Shown: positions 50,795 to 60,542, numbered from the stretch's first letter. The stretch: DNA of 64,000 nucleotides from Rhodococcus phenolicus (GCF_001646785.1 NZ_LRRH01000051.1:45444-109443), one strand, 5' to 3'. Notes: a model not told the origin generated them from the sequence alone. Numbers and translations are program-made.

Positions 50795-52299
50795 GCCGGA
50801 TGCTGGGTAACGTCGACGGGGTGTCGGACTCCTCGAAGCCCACCCGCTCCGCGACGGCCGGGGCACTGGGCCTGGCCATGCTGGTCCTGAGCGGCCTGCA
50901 GCTGATGGTCGTGCTCGACGGCACCGTCGCGAACCTGGCACTGGCCCCGCTGCAGGCAGAGCTGGGACTGTCCGACGCCGGCCGCAACTGGGTGCTCACC
51001 TCGTACGCGCTCGCGTTCGGCGGACTGATGCTGCTCGGCGGCCGCTTGGGCGACAGTTTCGGCCGCAAACGCATGTTCGTCGTGGGTGTCGGCGTGTTCA
51101 CCGCTGCGTCGCTGCTGTGTGGTCTCGCGAGCGGTGAGTTCATGCTCATCGCCGCCCGCGCGTTGCAGGGTGTCGGCGCCGCGATCGCCTCGCCGACCGC
51201 GTTGGCTCTCGTCGCGACCACGTTCGCGCCCGGTCCCGCCCGCAACCGTGCGATCGCGGTGTTCGCGGCGATGACCGGTGTCGGTTCGATCGCCGGGCTG
51301 ATTCTCGGGGGAGCGCTCACCCAGGTGTCCTGGCGCTGGATCTTCCTCATCAACGTCCCCATCGGGGTCCTCATCGTCGTGGCCGCGTCCCTCGTGCTGC
51401 GGGAGACCGCAACCGAACGGCTCGCGCTCGACGTGCCCGGCGCGGTCCTCGCGACCCTCGGCTGCACGGGTGTGGTGTTCGGTCTGAGCGAAGGACCCGA
51501 GATGGGCTGGGCGAGCCCGGCCGTGATCGGCGCGCTCGTCGGAGGTGTCGTCGTCCTCGGGCTGTTCCTGCTCGTGGAGCGGCGCGCCGAGAATCCACTG
51601 CTGCCGTTCGTGTTGTTCCGCGACAGCTCCCGGGTCGCCACGTTCGTCTCGATCTTCTTCGCCGGCGCCGTGATGTTCTCGCTGGCCGCGTTCGTGGCGC
51701 TGTTCGTCCAGGACATCCTCGGCTACACCCCGCTGCAGGCAGGTCTGGCGTTCGTGCCGTTCGCGTTCGGTCTCGGCGGCGCGGCGGCGGTCGCGTCGAA
51801 GCTCGTGGTCCGCGTGCAGGCGCGCTGGCTGGTGGTCGCGGGCGCGGTGATCATGAGCGTGAGCCTGTTGTTCGGGTCGACGATGGACGCGACGGTGCAG
51901 TACCTGCCGACCCTGTTCGTGCTGGTGCTGATCGTCGGTTTCGGGGTGGGTCTGGCATCCGTGCCGCTCCCGTTGTGCGCGATTGCCGGGGTCGGGACCC
52001 ACGAGATCGGCCCCCTGTCGGCGATCGCCCAGGTCGCTCAGACCCTCGGCGGTCCCATCGGCCTGGCGGTGATCGGCGCGATGGCGACCTCCCGGACCAT
52101 GGCGAACGGCGGCACCTCCGGTGCGGTCGCCGACATGACCGCCGCGCAGCTCGCCGCGCAGGGGGACGGTTACATGTTCGCGCTCGTCGGTTGCGCGGTG
52201 TGCGCGGTGATCACCGGTGTCGCGGCGTTGTTCATCCGGTTCACCCCGCAGCAGGTCGCGCAGGCGCAGGAGGCAGAGAAGGCCGCCCAGAACGTCTGA
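50791..52299 (+). CDS. efpA: DHA2-family multidrug efflux transporter EfpA
   Basis: A 502-aa, 14-helix proton-driven transporter. Motifs: LDGTVANLALAPLQAELGLSDAGRNWVLTSYALAFGG in the first two helices with the DHA2 Asp, GGRLGDSFGRKRMF (motif A), and AMTGVGSIAGLILGGALTQVSWRWIFLINVPIG (motif C, then the WRW-FL-NVP pattern of the EmrB group). It matches remembered M. tuberculosis EfpA in many segments, including the C-terminal FTPQQVAQAQE. Start GTG 50791 by 4-bp overlap with cysG; ATG 50800 and GTG 50821 are alternatives. It ends 20 bp from the convergent P-type ATPase gene. Confidence 0.92.
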   Translation: MSRMLGNVDGVSDSSKPTRSATAGALGLAMLVLSGLQLMVVLDGTVANLALAPLQAELGLSDAGRNWVLTSYALAFGGLMLLGGRLGDSFGRKRMFVVGVGVFTAASLLCGLASGEFMLIAARALQGVGAAIASPTALALVATTFAPGPARNRAIAVFAAMTGVGSIAGLILGGALTQVSWRWIFLINVPIGVLIVVAASLVLRETATERLALDVPGAVLATLGCTGVVFGLSEGPEMGWASPAVIGALVGGVVVLGLFLLVERRAENPLLPFVLFRDSSRVATFVSIFFAGAVMFSLAAFVALFVQDILGYTPLQAGLAFVPFAFGLGGAAAVASKLVVRVQARWLVVAGAVIMSVSLLFGSTMDATVQYLPTLFVLVLIVGFGVGLASVPLPLCAIAGVGTHEIGPLSAIAQVAQTLGGPIGLAVIGAMATSRTMANGGTSGAVADMTAAQLAAQGDGYMFALVGCAVCAVITGVAALFIRFTPQQVAQAQEAEKAAQNV

Positions 52300-52319
52300 G
52301 TCCGGGGCCGTCCCACCGG

Positions 52320-55121
52320 TCACACCGCGTGGGCTCGTTCCGGCTCGACCGCGGCGGAGGCCGCGAGGGGTGTCCGCGTACCCGCCGCGCGGCGTCGCCG
52401 GATCGCCTTCTCGATCTCGATCACGACCGGCACGATCACCGACAGGCCGATGCACGCGAGCCACTGACCCCCGGTCAGCGAGGTGGTCATCAGCAGCTTC
52501 TGCAGGAAGTCGAGTTCGACGGCGAGCACGGTGATGATCGTGGGGATCGCGAGGATCTTCACCGCGCCCAGGATCGGCGGTGCGAAGCCCGTCTCCGGAT
52601 CGCGCCGCATCACCAGCCCGCCGAGGATCGACCCGAGGGACATGACCACGAACGCCATCGTCATCGGCACGTTCGCGACGGTCGAACTCATCTCGCCGGG
52701 CGCGAGGAACAGCGCGGCCAGGGTGACCGCGAACTCGACGGCACCGTAGAAGACCCACTGCCACAAGGCAAGCGGATTGGTGATCGGCACGGCCGGGTCC
52801 CGCGGCGGCTTGCTCATCAGGTGCGGCGGCGACGGGTCGTGCATGATCACGATGACCGGGAACATGGTGACGAAGAAGTTCTGGAACAGCACCATCAGCG
52901 GGGTGAGGGCGACACCGTCGTTGATGTCGAACACGCTCGCGACGAGGAACAGCAGGATCAACGAGAACAGTTTGGCCATCTGGCAGCGGATGAACGCGAC
53001 GATCTTGTCGTAGATGCTGCGGCCCAGGCTGATCGCGGTGACCAGGGTCCCGAAGTTGTCGTCGGTCAGGATCATGTTCCCGGCCTGCTTGGTGACTTCG
53101 CTGCCGGATCCCATCGCCACACCCACGTCGGCCTGCTTGAGTGCCGCCGCGTCGTTGACGGCGTCGCCGGTCATCGCGACGATCGCGCCGTCGCGCTGCA
53201 TGAGCTCGGCCAGGCGCAGCTTGTCCTGCGGGGTGACCCGGCCGAAGACGTGCAGATTCGGCAGCGCCGCGGCCAGCTCGTCGTCGGACAGTGCCTGAAT
53301 CTCCGGTCCGCTGATCGCGCCCGGCCCGAGGCCGAGTTCGGCGCCGATCGCGGACGCGGTGATGGCATGGTCCCCGGTGATCATGCGCACGTCGATGCCC
53401 GCCGCGTGCGCGGTGCGCACGGCCTCGACGGCCTCGGGCCGCAGCGGATCGATGATGCCCACCATGCCGACGAACGTCAGGTCCTGGACGAACGACATCG
53501 GATCGGCGGTGACCTCGGCCTCCCGGCCGTCGAGGAGGCGCGCGGCGAACGCCAGTACCCGCAGCCCCTTCTCGGACATGCTCCGGTTGGCCGCGAGGAT
53601 CTGGTCGCGCACCGAATCCATCGGTACCTGCCCGTCCTCGGTGAACGCCGTCCCACAGCGGGCCAGCACCACGTCCGGTCCGCCCTTGACCAGTTCGACG
53701 AACGTGTCGCGGCCGTCCAACGGCAGATGGTGGAAGGTCGCCATGAACTTGTACGCCGAATCGAACGGGACCTGGGCCACACGTGGATAGGCGCGCCGGG
53801 TCTCCTCGGCGTCGACCCCGATCTTCGCGGCCAGCACCACCAGCGCCGCCTCCGTCGGATCGCCGACCACGACACCCGCATCGGAGACGGTGGCGTCGCT
53901 GTCCAGGCACAATCCGTACGCCAGCCGTGTGAAGTCGGGTGTCTCCGCCCCCGCGACGTGGCGCAACGCTCCGGTCTTCGCGTAGCCCTCGCCCTCGACG
54001 GTGAACCAGCGACCATGGAAGTACAGCGACCGCGCCGTCATCTGGTTCATGGTCAGGGTGCCGGTCTTGTCGGAATTGATCGCACTGGTCGCGCCGAGCG
54101 TCTCGACGTCGTTGAGGTTCTTGACGATCGCCTTGGCGTCGGCGAGCTGTTTGGCCCCGTACGACAGCATGGACTGCACGAACGTCGGCAGGCCCGTCGG
54201 GATCGCCGAGATCGCCATCGAGATGCCCAGCAGCAGGACCGTGGTGGCACTCTGGCCGCGCAGCAACCCGATGACGACGATCACCGCGACCGCTCCCCAG
54301 GCGACGATGCCCAGCACCTTCGTCAGCGAGCCCAGTTCGCGTTGCAGCGGGGACTTCTTGGGCGCCACCGCCGACAGCATGGACGCGATCCGGCCCATCT
54401 GCGTCTGCATTCCCGTTTCGGTCACCACCATCGTCGCGGTGCCGCGGGTGACCGACGTGTTCTGGAACAGGATGTTGCTGCGGTCGCCGAGAGTCACATC
54501 GGCGGAGCCGAGCGTCGCCACGTCCTTCGCGACGGGGGCGCTCTCACCGGTCAACGCCGCCTCCTGGGTTTCCAGGGTGGCGGAGGTGAGGATCCGGCCG
54601 TCTGCGGGCACCAGGTCGCCCGCCTCGAGATCGACGATGTCGCCCGGGACGAGATCGGTCGAGGGGATCTCGGTGAGGGTGCCGTCGCGCACCACACGGG
54701 CCTGCGGGACCTGCATCTTCGCGAGCGCGTCCACGCTCGCCCGCGCTTTCAGCTCCTGCCTGGTACCCAGCACCACGTTGAGCACCACCAGTGCGGCGAC
54801 GGTGAGAGCGACCGGAATCTGGCCGATGACGATGCCGACCACGACGACCGCCACCAGCATCACGTTCATCGGGTCGGTGAGCTGCAGCAGCGTGATCGCC
54901 CACAGCGACGGTGCGGGTTCGGACGCGATGATGTTGGGTCCGTAGCGGGCACGACGCTCCTCGACGGCGGCGCTGCTCAGCCCGGACCGGTCGTCGGTGG
55001 ACAGCGACGCGGTCACGGCACCGGGTTCCATGGCGTGCCACGGCTGTGCGTCGGGAGGAGCGCCGGCCGGCGGGACGTCTGCCGCGGGCGTGTCGCGCGA
55101 CGCGGATCGTTGACCGAGCAT
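52320..55121 (-). CDS. P-type cation-ATPase with non-canonical ion-site motifs
   Basis: A 933-aa P2/P3-like ATPase. Cation_ATPase_N region, actuator motif LTGESAPV, phosphorylation site NSDKTGTLTMNQ (D351), nucleotide domain, and hinge MTGDAVNDAAALKQADVGVAMG. Three places differ from Ca/Na/K and H pumps: the M4 motif is PTGLP, not PEGLP; the hinge has GDAVNDAAALK, not GDGVNDAPALK; and M6 reads QNFFVTMFP, lacking the N-x2-D pair that binds Ca2+. Around ten helices. ATG at 55121 with GAGGAGG. Only 35 bp after ppk2, so both are likely one unit. The transported ion cannot be assigned. Confidence 0.9.
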   Translation of the reverse strand: MLGQRSASRDTPAADVPPAGAPPDAQPWHAMEPGAVTASLSTDDRSGLSSAAVEERRARYGPNIIASEPAPSLWAITLLQLTDPMNVMLVAVVVVGIVIGQIPVALTVAALVVLNVVLGTRQELKARASVDALAKMQVPQARVVRDGTLTEIPSTDLVPGDIVDLEAGDLVPADGRILTSATLETQEAALTGESAPVAKDVATLGSADVTLGDRSNILFQNTSVTRGTATMVVTETGMQTQMGRIASMLSAVAPKKSPLQRELGSLTKVLGIVAWGAVAVIVVIGLLRGQSATTVLLLGISMAISAIPTGLPTFVQSMLSYGAKQLADAKAIVKNLNDVETLGATSAINSDKTGTLTMNQMTARSLYFHGRWFTVEGEGYAKTGALRHVAGAETPDFTRLAYGLCLDSDATVSDAGVVVGDPTEAALVVLAAKIGVDAEETRRAYPRVAQVPFDSAYKFMATFHHLPLDGRDTFVELVKGGPDVVLARCGTAFTEDGQVPMDSVRDQILAANRSMSEKGLRVLAFAARLLDGREAEVTADPMSFVQDLTFVGMVGIIDPLRPEAVEAVRTAHAAGIDVRMITGDHAITASAIGAELGLGPGAISGPEIQALSDDELAAALPNLHVFGRVTPQDKLRLAELMQRDGAIVAMTGDAVNDAAALKQADVGVAMGSGSEVTKQAGNMILTDDNFGTLVTAISLGRSIYDKIVAFIRCQMAKLFSLILLFLVASVFDINDGVALTPLMVLFQNFFVTMFPVIVIMHDPSPPHLMSKPPRDPAVPITNPLALWQWVFYGAVEFAVTLAALFLAPGEMSSTVANVPMTMAFVVMSLGSILGGLVMRRDPETGFAPPILGAVKILAIPTIITVLAVELDFLQKLLMTTSLTGGQWLACIGLSVIVPVVIEIEKAIRRRRAAGTRTPLAASAAVEPERAHAV

Positions 55122-55156
55122 GCTCTGGTACCTCCTCGCGCCGGTGGGCGTGATGG

Positions 55157-56059
55157 TCAGAAGGGGGTGGGAATCCAGTCCACGACGAGACCGGGATCGC
55201 GATACCCGTCCGGTTTCTGTCGTTCGGGCAGCGTGATCTCGGGGAGTTCCAGCGGCTCGTATGGCACCCGGTTCAGCAGGTGGGTGATGATGTTGAGCCG
55301 CCCGCGCTTCTTGTCGTCGTTGAGCGCGACGTGCCAGGGCGACCATCCGGTGTGCGTGAGCCGGAACATCTCGTCGCGTGCTCGCGAGTAGTCGTACCAG
55401 CGGCTGTAGGACTCGAGGTCCATCGGGGACAGTTTCCAGGTCTTGCGCGGATCGTTGATGCGGCTCTGCAGCCGCAGCGTCTGCTGTTCCTGGCTCACCT
55501 CGAGCCAGTACTTGATCAGGATGATCCCGGACTGCTGGATCGCGCGTTCCACCGCCGGGACGAGCTGCAGGAACTGATCGGTCTGCTCCTGGGTGCAGAA
55601 TCCCAGGACGGGTTCGACGCCCGCGCGGTTGTACCAGCTCCGGTCGAAGATGACGACCTCACCGGCTGCGGGCAGGTGCGGCATGTACCGCTGGAAGTAC
55701 ATCTGCGACTTCTCGCGATCGGTCGGGGCGGGCAGCGCCACGACGCGGAAGACGCGCGGACTCACCCGTTCCGTGATCGCCTTGATGACACCGCCTTTCC
55801 CGGCGGTGTCACGGCCCTCGAACAGGATGCAGACCTTCGCGCCCGTGGCCTTGACCCACTCCTGCATCGCCACGAGTTCGGCGTGGAGCGGTTTGAGGAG
55901 CTTGCGGTATTCCTTGTTCTTCATCGGCGGCAGATCGAGATCGACGCCGATCGGCGGGGGATGGAGCTCACCGGTGTGCGCACCGGTTCCGCCCCCCGCT
56001 GCCTCGTGCCCTGCTGCCTCGTGCCCTGCTGCCTTGCTTCCCTTGGACTTCTTCCCCAT
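55157..56059 (-). CDS. ppk2: Polyphosphate kinase 2 (PPK2 family)
   Basis: A 300-aa PPK2 that transfers phosphate between polyphosphate and nucleoside diphosphates. Walker A is FEGRDTAGKGGVIKAI (about residues 80-95); the lid and Walker B are RYMPHLPAAGEVVIFDRSWYNRAGVEPV; SPMDLESYSRWYDYSRARDEMF is the C-terminal signature of single-domain class I enzymes. The N-terminal 30 residues form a low-complexity tail with a duplicated AAGHE unit. ATG at 56059 with GCGCCC-only leader; TATAGT about 35 bp upstream could be a -10. Upstream of and presumably cotranscribed with the P-type ATPase. Confidence 0.95.
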   Translation of the reverse strand: MGKKSKGSKAAGHEAAGHEAAGGGTGAHTGELHPPPIGVDLDLPPMKNKEYRKLLKPLHAELVAMQEWVKATGAKVCILFEGRDTAGKGGVIKAITERVSPRVFRVVALPAPTDREKSQMYFQRYMPHLPAAGEVVIFDRSWYNRAGVEPVLGFCTQEQTDQFLQLVPAVERAIQQSGIILIKYWLEVSQEQQTLRLQSRINDPRKTWKLSPMDLESYSRWYDYSRARDEMFRLTHTGWSPWHVALNDDKKRGRLNIITHLLNRVPYEPLELPEITLPERQKPDGYRDPGLVVDWIPTPF

Positions 56060-56127
56060 GGGCGCTCCCGCGTCGGCTGTAGGGTTCAGAACTATACGGC
56101 AGCACCCGGGCCATCGCCGGGAAACTC

Positions 56128-56146
56128 CACCGGCTCCGTGCCGGTG
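56128..56146. terminator. Small hairpin after yaaA
   Basis: Stem CACCGGC/GCCGGTG with a 5-nt loop, 26 bp beyond the yaaA stop on the minus strand, before the ppk2 promoter region. Short, so moderate confidence. Confidence 0.5.
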
Positions 56147-56171
56147 CCGGATGTCGTTGTCGCAGTTGCCC

Positions 56172-56915
56172 TCAGGTCAGCACGATCAGTTCGGTGCGGG
56201 ACGCGACCTCGACCCGAAGGCCCGCCTTCGCCGCGACCCGCGCCACCGCCTCGACGTCGGCCGGTTCCGCGCGGGTGACCACCAGTGCCCGAGCCAGCAG
56301 ACCCTTGTGGTGCTTGTTGAAGTGACTGACGACCTTGCGGGTGCCGTCCGGCTGCTCGGTGAGCACGGTCGCCGTCACCGCGCCGGGCACCGGCCCGAGC
56401 TGCTGGTAGATCCCCGATCGCAGGTCGACGACGAGATCGCCCGCGGCTTCGGTCGTCAGCGCGGCGGTCAGTTCCGGCTTCCACAGGGACGACAGCGTGG
56501 TGAACCCGGGCAGCTTCGAACCGCCCGACAGGCGGTAGGCGGGGATCGGATCGCCCGCGCGGATCGCCCCGAACAACGCCGAGCCCATCCCGATCCGCCG
56601 GTACGCCTTCTCCCGCTGCGCCCGGGTGAACGACTTCGCGTCCAGCGCGTCGAACAGCACCCCCGTGTATCGCTCGAGCGCGGGCCGCGTCGCCGACACC
56701 CACAACTTGGCGTTGCGTTCGATCTCGTCGGCCTGCGTGGCACCGAGCCCGAGGGCACGCATCGACGCGTCGGTGTCGGCCGCCAGGTCCACCAGAGCCT
56801 GCACGAGCATCTCGCGCGTGTCGGTCAGCTGCGGCATCGACAGCTCGCCCAGATCGAGGGGCGCGCCGTTGCCGCCGTCGGACTTGGTTTCGGAGGGAGG
56901 CAGAAGCACCAGCAC
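56172..56915 (-). CDS. yaaA: YaaA-family peroxide-stress protein (DUF328)
   Basis: A 247-aa protein of the YaaA family. [15 protein letters not shown] at the N-terminus, [16 protein letters not shown] near residue 80, [29 protein letters not shown] near 110-140 and [15 protein letters not shown] near 193 are the conserved blocks. E. coli YaaA limits intracellular free iron under peroxide stress and binds DNA; the molecular role here is inferred from family. GTG at 56915. Divergent from proS by 53 bp, so the two promoters are back to back. Confidence 0.92.
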   Translation of the reverse strand: MLVLLPPSETKSDGGNGAPLDLGELSMPQLTDTREMLVQALVDLAADTDASMRALGLGATQADEIERNAKLWVSATRPALERYTGVLFDALDAKSFTRAQREKAYRRIGMGSALFGAIRAGDPIPAYRLSGGSKLPGFTTLSSLWKPELTAALTTEAAGDLVVDLRSGIYQQLGPVPGAVTATVLTEQPDGTRKVVSHFNKHHKGLLARALVVTRAEPADVEAVARVAAKAGLRVEVASRTELIVLT

Positions 56916-56968
56916 AACCGCATACCGTACCGAGGGCGGACGAGGGCCTGGAGGTAGGCTGCCTTTCC

Positions 56969-58711
56969 GTGATCACCCGCATGTCGCACCTGTTCCTCCG
57001 CACGCTCCGCGACGACCCGGCCGACGCCGAGGTCGCCAGCCACAAACTGCTCGTCCGAGCGGGCTACGTGCGGCGCATCGCGCCGGGCGTCTACTCGTGG
57101 CTGCCGTTGGGACTGAAGGTGCTGCGGCAGGTCGAGCGGGTCGTCCGCGAGGAGATGAACGGCATCGGCGCGCAGGAGATCTCCCTGCCCGCACTGCTCC
57201 CGCGCGACCCCTACGAGACCACCAACCGGTGGACCGAGTACGGCGACTCGCTGTTCCGGCTGCAGGACCGCAAGGGCGGCGACTACCTGCTCGGCCCCAC
57301 CCACGAGGAGATGTTCGCGCTCACCGTCAAGGGTGAATACAACTCCTACAAGGACTTCCCGGTCACCCTGTATCAAATCCAGGCGAAGTACCGAGACGAG
57401 GAACGGCCCCGCGCCGGCATCCTGCGCGGCCGCGAGTTCATCATGAAGGACTCCTACAGCTTCGACCTCACCGACGAGGGCCTGGCTTCGTCGTACCGGG
57501 CGCACCGCGACGCGTACGAACGGATCTTCGCGCGGCTCGGCGTCAAGTACGTGATCGTCTCCGCGACCTCCGGCGCGATGGGCGGCAGCGCATCCGAGGA
57601 GTTCCTCGCCGAGTCCGACGCCGGCGAGGACACCTACGTGCGTTGCCTCGAATCGGGATATGCCGCGAACGTCGAGGCGGTCGAGACCCTCGCTCCCGAG
57701 CCGATTCCGTTCGACGGCCTGCCCGATGCGGTCGTACACGACACCCCGGACACCCCGACCATCGAATCGCTCGTCGCCGTCGCCTCGGAGATCCTCGGAC
57801 GGGAGGTCGCGGGCGCGGAGACCCTCAAGAACATCCTCGTCAAGGTCCGGCAGCCCGGTGGTGAGTGGGAGCTGCTCGGCATCGGCATCCCGGGCGACCG
57901 GGAGGTCGACGACAAGCGACTGGAGGCGTCGCTCGAACCCGCCGAGGTCGAGTTGCTCGGCGACGCCGACTTCGCCGCCAACCCGTTCCTCGTCAAGGGG
58001 TACATCGGTCCGAAGGCATTGCTGGACAACGGAGTTCGCTATCTCGTCGACCCGCGCGTGGTGGACGGCACGAGCTGGATCACCGGTGCCGACGAAACCG
58101 GCAAGCACGTGTTCGGGCTGGTGGCCGGCCGCGACTTCACCCCGGACGGCACCATCGAGGCCGCCGAGGTCCGCGACGGCGACCCGTCGCCCGACGGCGC
58201 CGGCGCGCTCGTCTCGGCACGCGGCATCGAGATCGGTCACGTCTTCCAGCTCGGCCGCAAGTACACCGACGCGTTCGCCGTCGACGTGCTCGGGGAGAAC
58301 GGCAAGCCGGTACGTCCCACCATGGGGTCGTACGGCGTCGGCGTCTCGCGCCTCGTCGCGGTGATCGCCGAACAGCAGCACGACGACAAGGGCCTGCGCT
58401 GGCCCGCCGAGGTCGCGCCGTTCGGGGTGCACCTGGTCATCGCGAACAAGGACGACGCCGCCCGTGAGGGCGCCGAAGGACTGGCCGCGGACCTCGACAA
58501 GGCGGGCGTCGAGGTGCTCCTCGACGACCGCAAGGCGTCGCCGGGCGTGAAGTTCAAGGACTCCGAACTGATCGGTGTGCCGCTGGTCGTCGTCGTCGGA
58601 CGCGGCTGGTCCGAGGGCAACGTCGAACTGCGCGACCGCTTCACCGGTGAATCCCGCGAGGTCGCGGTCGCCTCGGCGCTCGACGAGATCCTCGCCGCCG
58701 TCCGCGGCTGA
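56969..58711 (+). CDS. proS: Prolyl-tRNA synthetase (bacterial type)
   Basis: A 580-aa class II synthetase charging tRNA-Pro. Motif 1 [24 protein letters not shown], motif 2 [25 protein letters not shown], an editing insertion domain (about 225-400), motif 3 [17 protein letters not shown], and the anticodon-binding domain at the C-terminus ([10 protein letters not shown]...). Length and the central insertion match the bacterial ProS form. GTG at 56969; an ATG five codons later (MSHLFLRT) is also possible. Corresponds to Rv2845c. Divergent from yaaA. Confidence 0.97.
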   Translation: MITRMSHLFLRTLRDDPADAEVASHKLLVRAGYVRRIAPGVYSWLPLGLKVLRQVERVVREEMNGIGAQEISLPALLPRDPYETTNRWTEYGDSLFRLQDRKGGDYLLGPTHEEMFALTVKGEYNSYKDFPVTLYQIQAKYRDEERPRAGILRGREFIMKDSYSFDLTDEGLASSYRAHRDAYERIFARLGVKYVIVSATSGAMGGSASEEFLAESDAGEDTYVRCLESGYAANVEAVETLAPEPIPFDGLPDAVVHDTPDTPTIESLVAVASEILGREVAGAETLKNILVKVRQPGGEWELLGIGIPGDREVDDKRLEASLEPAEVELLGDADFAANPFLVKGYIGPKALLDNGVRYLVDPRVVDGTSWITGADETGKHVFGLVAGRDFTPDGTIEAAEVRDGDPSPDGAGALVSARGIEIGHVFQLGRKYTDAFAVDVLGENGKPVRPTMGSYGVGVSRLVAVIAEQQHDDKGLRWPAEVAPFGVHLVIANKDDAAREGAEGLAADLDKAGVEVLLDDRKASPGVKFKDSELIGVPLVVVVGRGWSEGNVELRDRFTGESREVAVASALDEILAAVRG

Positions 58712-58736
58712 TCCGGGCGCGGTACGGCAGATCCCG

Positions 58737-58813
58737 CTCCTTCAACCGTCTCCTTCAACCGAGCGAATGTATCGTTCGCTCGGTTGAAGGAGACGAACGG
58801 TACATTCGCTCGG
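58737..58813. repeat. Direct and perfect inverted repeats between proS and the methyltransferase
   Basis: CTCCTTCAACCG is repeated at 58737 and 58750. The second copy begins a perfect inverted repeat with 21-bp arms (58747-58767 and 58775-58795) and a 7-nt loop TGTATCG. The unit CCGAGCGAATGTATCGTTCG (58759-58778) recurs inverted at 58794-58813 with one change. It may end proS transcription and/or act as operators for the methyltransferase gene 24 bp later. Confidence 0.85.
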
Positions 58814-58836
58814 CGCAGGCACGGCAGACTCGGGTC

Positions 58837-59502
58837 ATGAACAGCGATCCAACGTGGCAGACGACCGACGACTATCTCACCGACATCCTCATCGGGGGGG
58901 ACGACGCGCTCGACAGCGCCCTGGCTGCGAACAGCGAGCAGGGGCTGCCGCCGATCGACGTCTCCGCCCCGCAGGGCAAGTTCCTGCACCTGCTCGCCCG
59001 CGCGGTCGGTGCCCGCAAGATCCTCGAGATCGGCACCCTCGGCGGCTACAGCACCATCTGGTTCGCCCGCGCCGTCGGCTCGTCGGGTCGCGTGATCACG
59101 CTCGAATACGAACCGCACCACGCCGAGGTCGCGCGTGCCAACCTCGACCGTGCCGGCGTCGGCGACATCGTCGACATCCGGGTCGGTGCCGCACTGGACT
59201 CGCTGCCGCACCTCGGCTCCGAGGCGCCGTTCGACCTGGTGTTCATCGACGCCGACAAGGAGAACAACCCGCGCTACGTGCGCGCGGCGCTCGAGCTGTC
59301 GCGGCCCGGGACGGTCGTCGTCGTCGACAACGTGGTGCGCGGCGGAGCCGTCTCGGATGCGGGACTCGACGACGAGCGGATACGTGCGAGCCGCGAGGTG
59401 CTCGAGCTCATCGCGTCCGAGCCGCGACTGGACGGCACCGCCCTGCAGACCGTCGGCAGCAAGGGCTGGGACGGTTTCGCGCTCGCCCTCGTGACCGGGT
59501 AG
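58837..59502 (+). CDS. SAM-dependent O-methyltransferase (family 3, CCoAOMT-like)
   Basis: A 221-aa methyltransferase. SAM site LEIGTLGGYSTIWFARAVG (about residues 62-80), motif VITLEYEPHHAEVARANLDRAG, metal/catalytic DLVFIDADKENNPRYV (about 131-146) and VVVDNVVRGG. Members methylate catechol-like hydroxyls with Mg2+ in plants and bacteria; the bacterial substrates are mostly unknown. ATG at 58837. The gene is bracketed by related inverted repeats on both sides, not seen elsewhere in the window, and is not part of the mycobacterial order, so it could be a later insertion. Confidence 0.92.
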   Translation: MNSDPTWQTTDDYLTDILIGGDDALDSALAANSEQGLPPIDVSAPQGKFLHLLARAVGARKILEIGTLGGYSTIWFARAVGSSGRVITLEYEPHHAEVARANLDRAGVGDIVDIRVGAALDSLPHLGSEAPFDLVFIDADKENNPRYVRAALELSRPGTVVVVDNVVRGGAVSDAGLDDERIRASREVLELIASEPRLDGTALQTVGSKGWDGFALALVTG

Positions 59503-59526
59503 CGCTCCCGTTCGGATCGGCCGAAC

Positions 59527-59582
59527 CCGAGCGAATGCACCGGTTCGTCTCCGCTGACCGATCGGCTGTACCGTTCGCTCGG
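59527..59582. repeat. Repeat pair downstream of the methyltransferase
   Basis: CCGAGCGAATGCACCGGTTCG at 59527-59547 matches the upstream repeat with an insertion, and GTACCGTTCGCTCGG ending at 59582 matches its other half in inverse orientation. The adjoining GTTCGTCTCC also recurs, inverted, upstream. The pair lies between convergent genes. Confidence 0.75.
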
Positions 59583-59596
59583 AGAAGGGCGGGGCG

Positions 59597-60418
59597 TCAG
59601 AACAGGGGGCCGCCACCGAACACGCTGCGGTGCGAGGGCGGACGGTGCCCGTCGTCGGTGAGGTCGTAGTCGCGGGCGAGTTCGGCGGTGACGAACGTGT
59701 GCCCGCTGCGCTCGGCGAGTTCCGGGTCGTCGGTCAGCGCCGCGACCACGGCACCGATGAACTCGGGCGACTCGGCATCCGCGACCGGGAATCCGGCGAT
59801 GTGGGTCATTCCGCTCGCGACGATCTTCTCGGTGCGCACGATGCCCGGCCACAGCGACACCGTGTGCACGTCGTGGTCGCGCAGATCGGCAGCCATGTCG
59901 GAGGCCATCTTGTCGAGGCCGGCCTTGGATATCCCGTACAGCACCGAATGCAGGTGGCCGCGGGTGCCGAACGACGAGATGTTCACGATCAGGCCGGTGC
60001 GTCGCGGCACCATCAGGCGGGCCGCGGCGACCGACGCGACGTAGTGCGCGCGCAGCCCGAGCCCGATCAGGCTGTCCCAGTCGTCGAGCGGTCGCTCCCA
60101 GAACGGGGTGTCGAAACCGCCGAAGCCGCGCGGACCCGCCCACACGTTGTTGACCAGCAGGTCGAGCCGGCCGTCCTGCTCGTCGGCGATCTGCGCGAAC
60201 ACGGCGTCGATTGCCTCGTCGTCGCGGTGGTCGCACGCGACCGCGTGCCCGCGACCGCCGCGCTCGGTGATCTCGCAGGCGGTCGTCGCCAGGGGAGCGT
60301 CACCGGTCGCGGGCCCTCGTCCGGTCACGTACACGGTCCATCCGGAGTCTCCGAGGATCCGGGCGATGCCCTTGCCGACCCCGCGCGATGCGCCGGTGAC
60401 CAGCGCGACCCGGCTCAC
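59597..60418 (-). CDS. SDR-family oxidoreductase (DHRS1-like)
   Basis: A 273-aa short-chain dehydrogenase: VALVTGASRGVGKGIARIL at the N-terminus, LLVNNVWAGPRGFGG near residue 93 (the NNAWAG-like loop of the DHRS1 group), catalytic Ser in NISSFGTRG and YGISKAGLDKMA with Tyr and Lys. C-terminal extension to GGGPLF is longer than usual. GTG at 60418. Convergent with the methyltransferase. Substrate unknown. Confidence 0.9.
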   Translation of the reverse strand: MSRVALVTGASRGVGKGIARILGDSGWTVYVTGRGPATGDAPLATTACEITERGGRGHAVACDHRDDEAIDAVFAQIADEQDGRLDLLVNNVWAGPRGFGGFDTPFWERPLDDWDSLIGLGLRAHYVASVAAARLMVPRRTGLIVNISSFGTRGHLHSVLYGISKAGLDKMASDMAADLRDHDVHTVSLWPGIVRTEKIVASGMTHIAGFPVADAESPEFIGAVVAALTDDPELAERSGHTFVTAELARDYDLTDDGHRPPSHRSVFGGGPLF

Positions 60419-60542
60419 TGCCGGACCTCGGGACGTCGATCGGTGGTCGGGGGAACGGTCGGTTCGGGTCCTGTCGTCGGCACCCCCACGACGGTAGAAC
60501 ACGTTTCGGTTTTGCGGTACGGAATTCCGGAGGACGGGATCT

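Noticed and set aside
51975..55391. An 1138-codon plus-strand frame and a 1133-codon minus-strand frame at 50509-53910
   Set aside because: Both are shadows of efpA and the P-type ATPase; composition is His/Arg/Gly-rich with no conserved motif.
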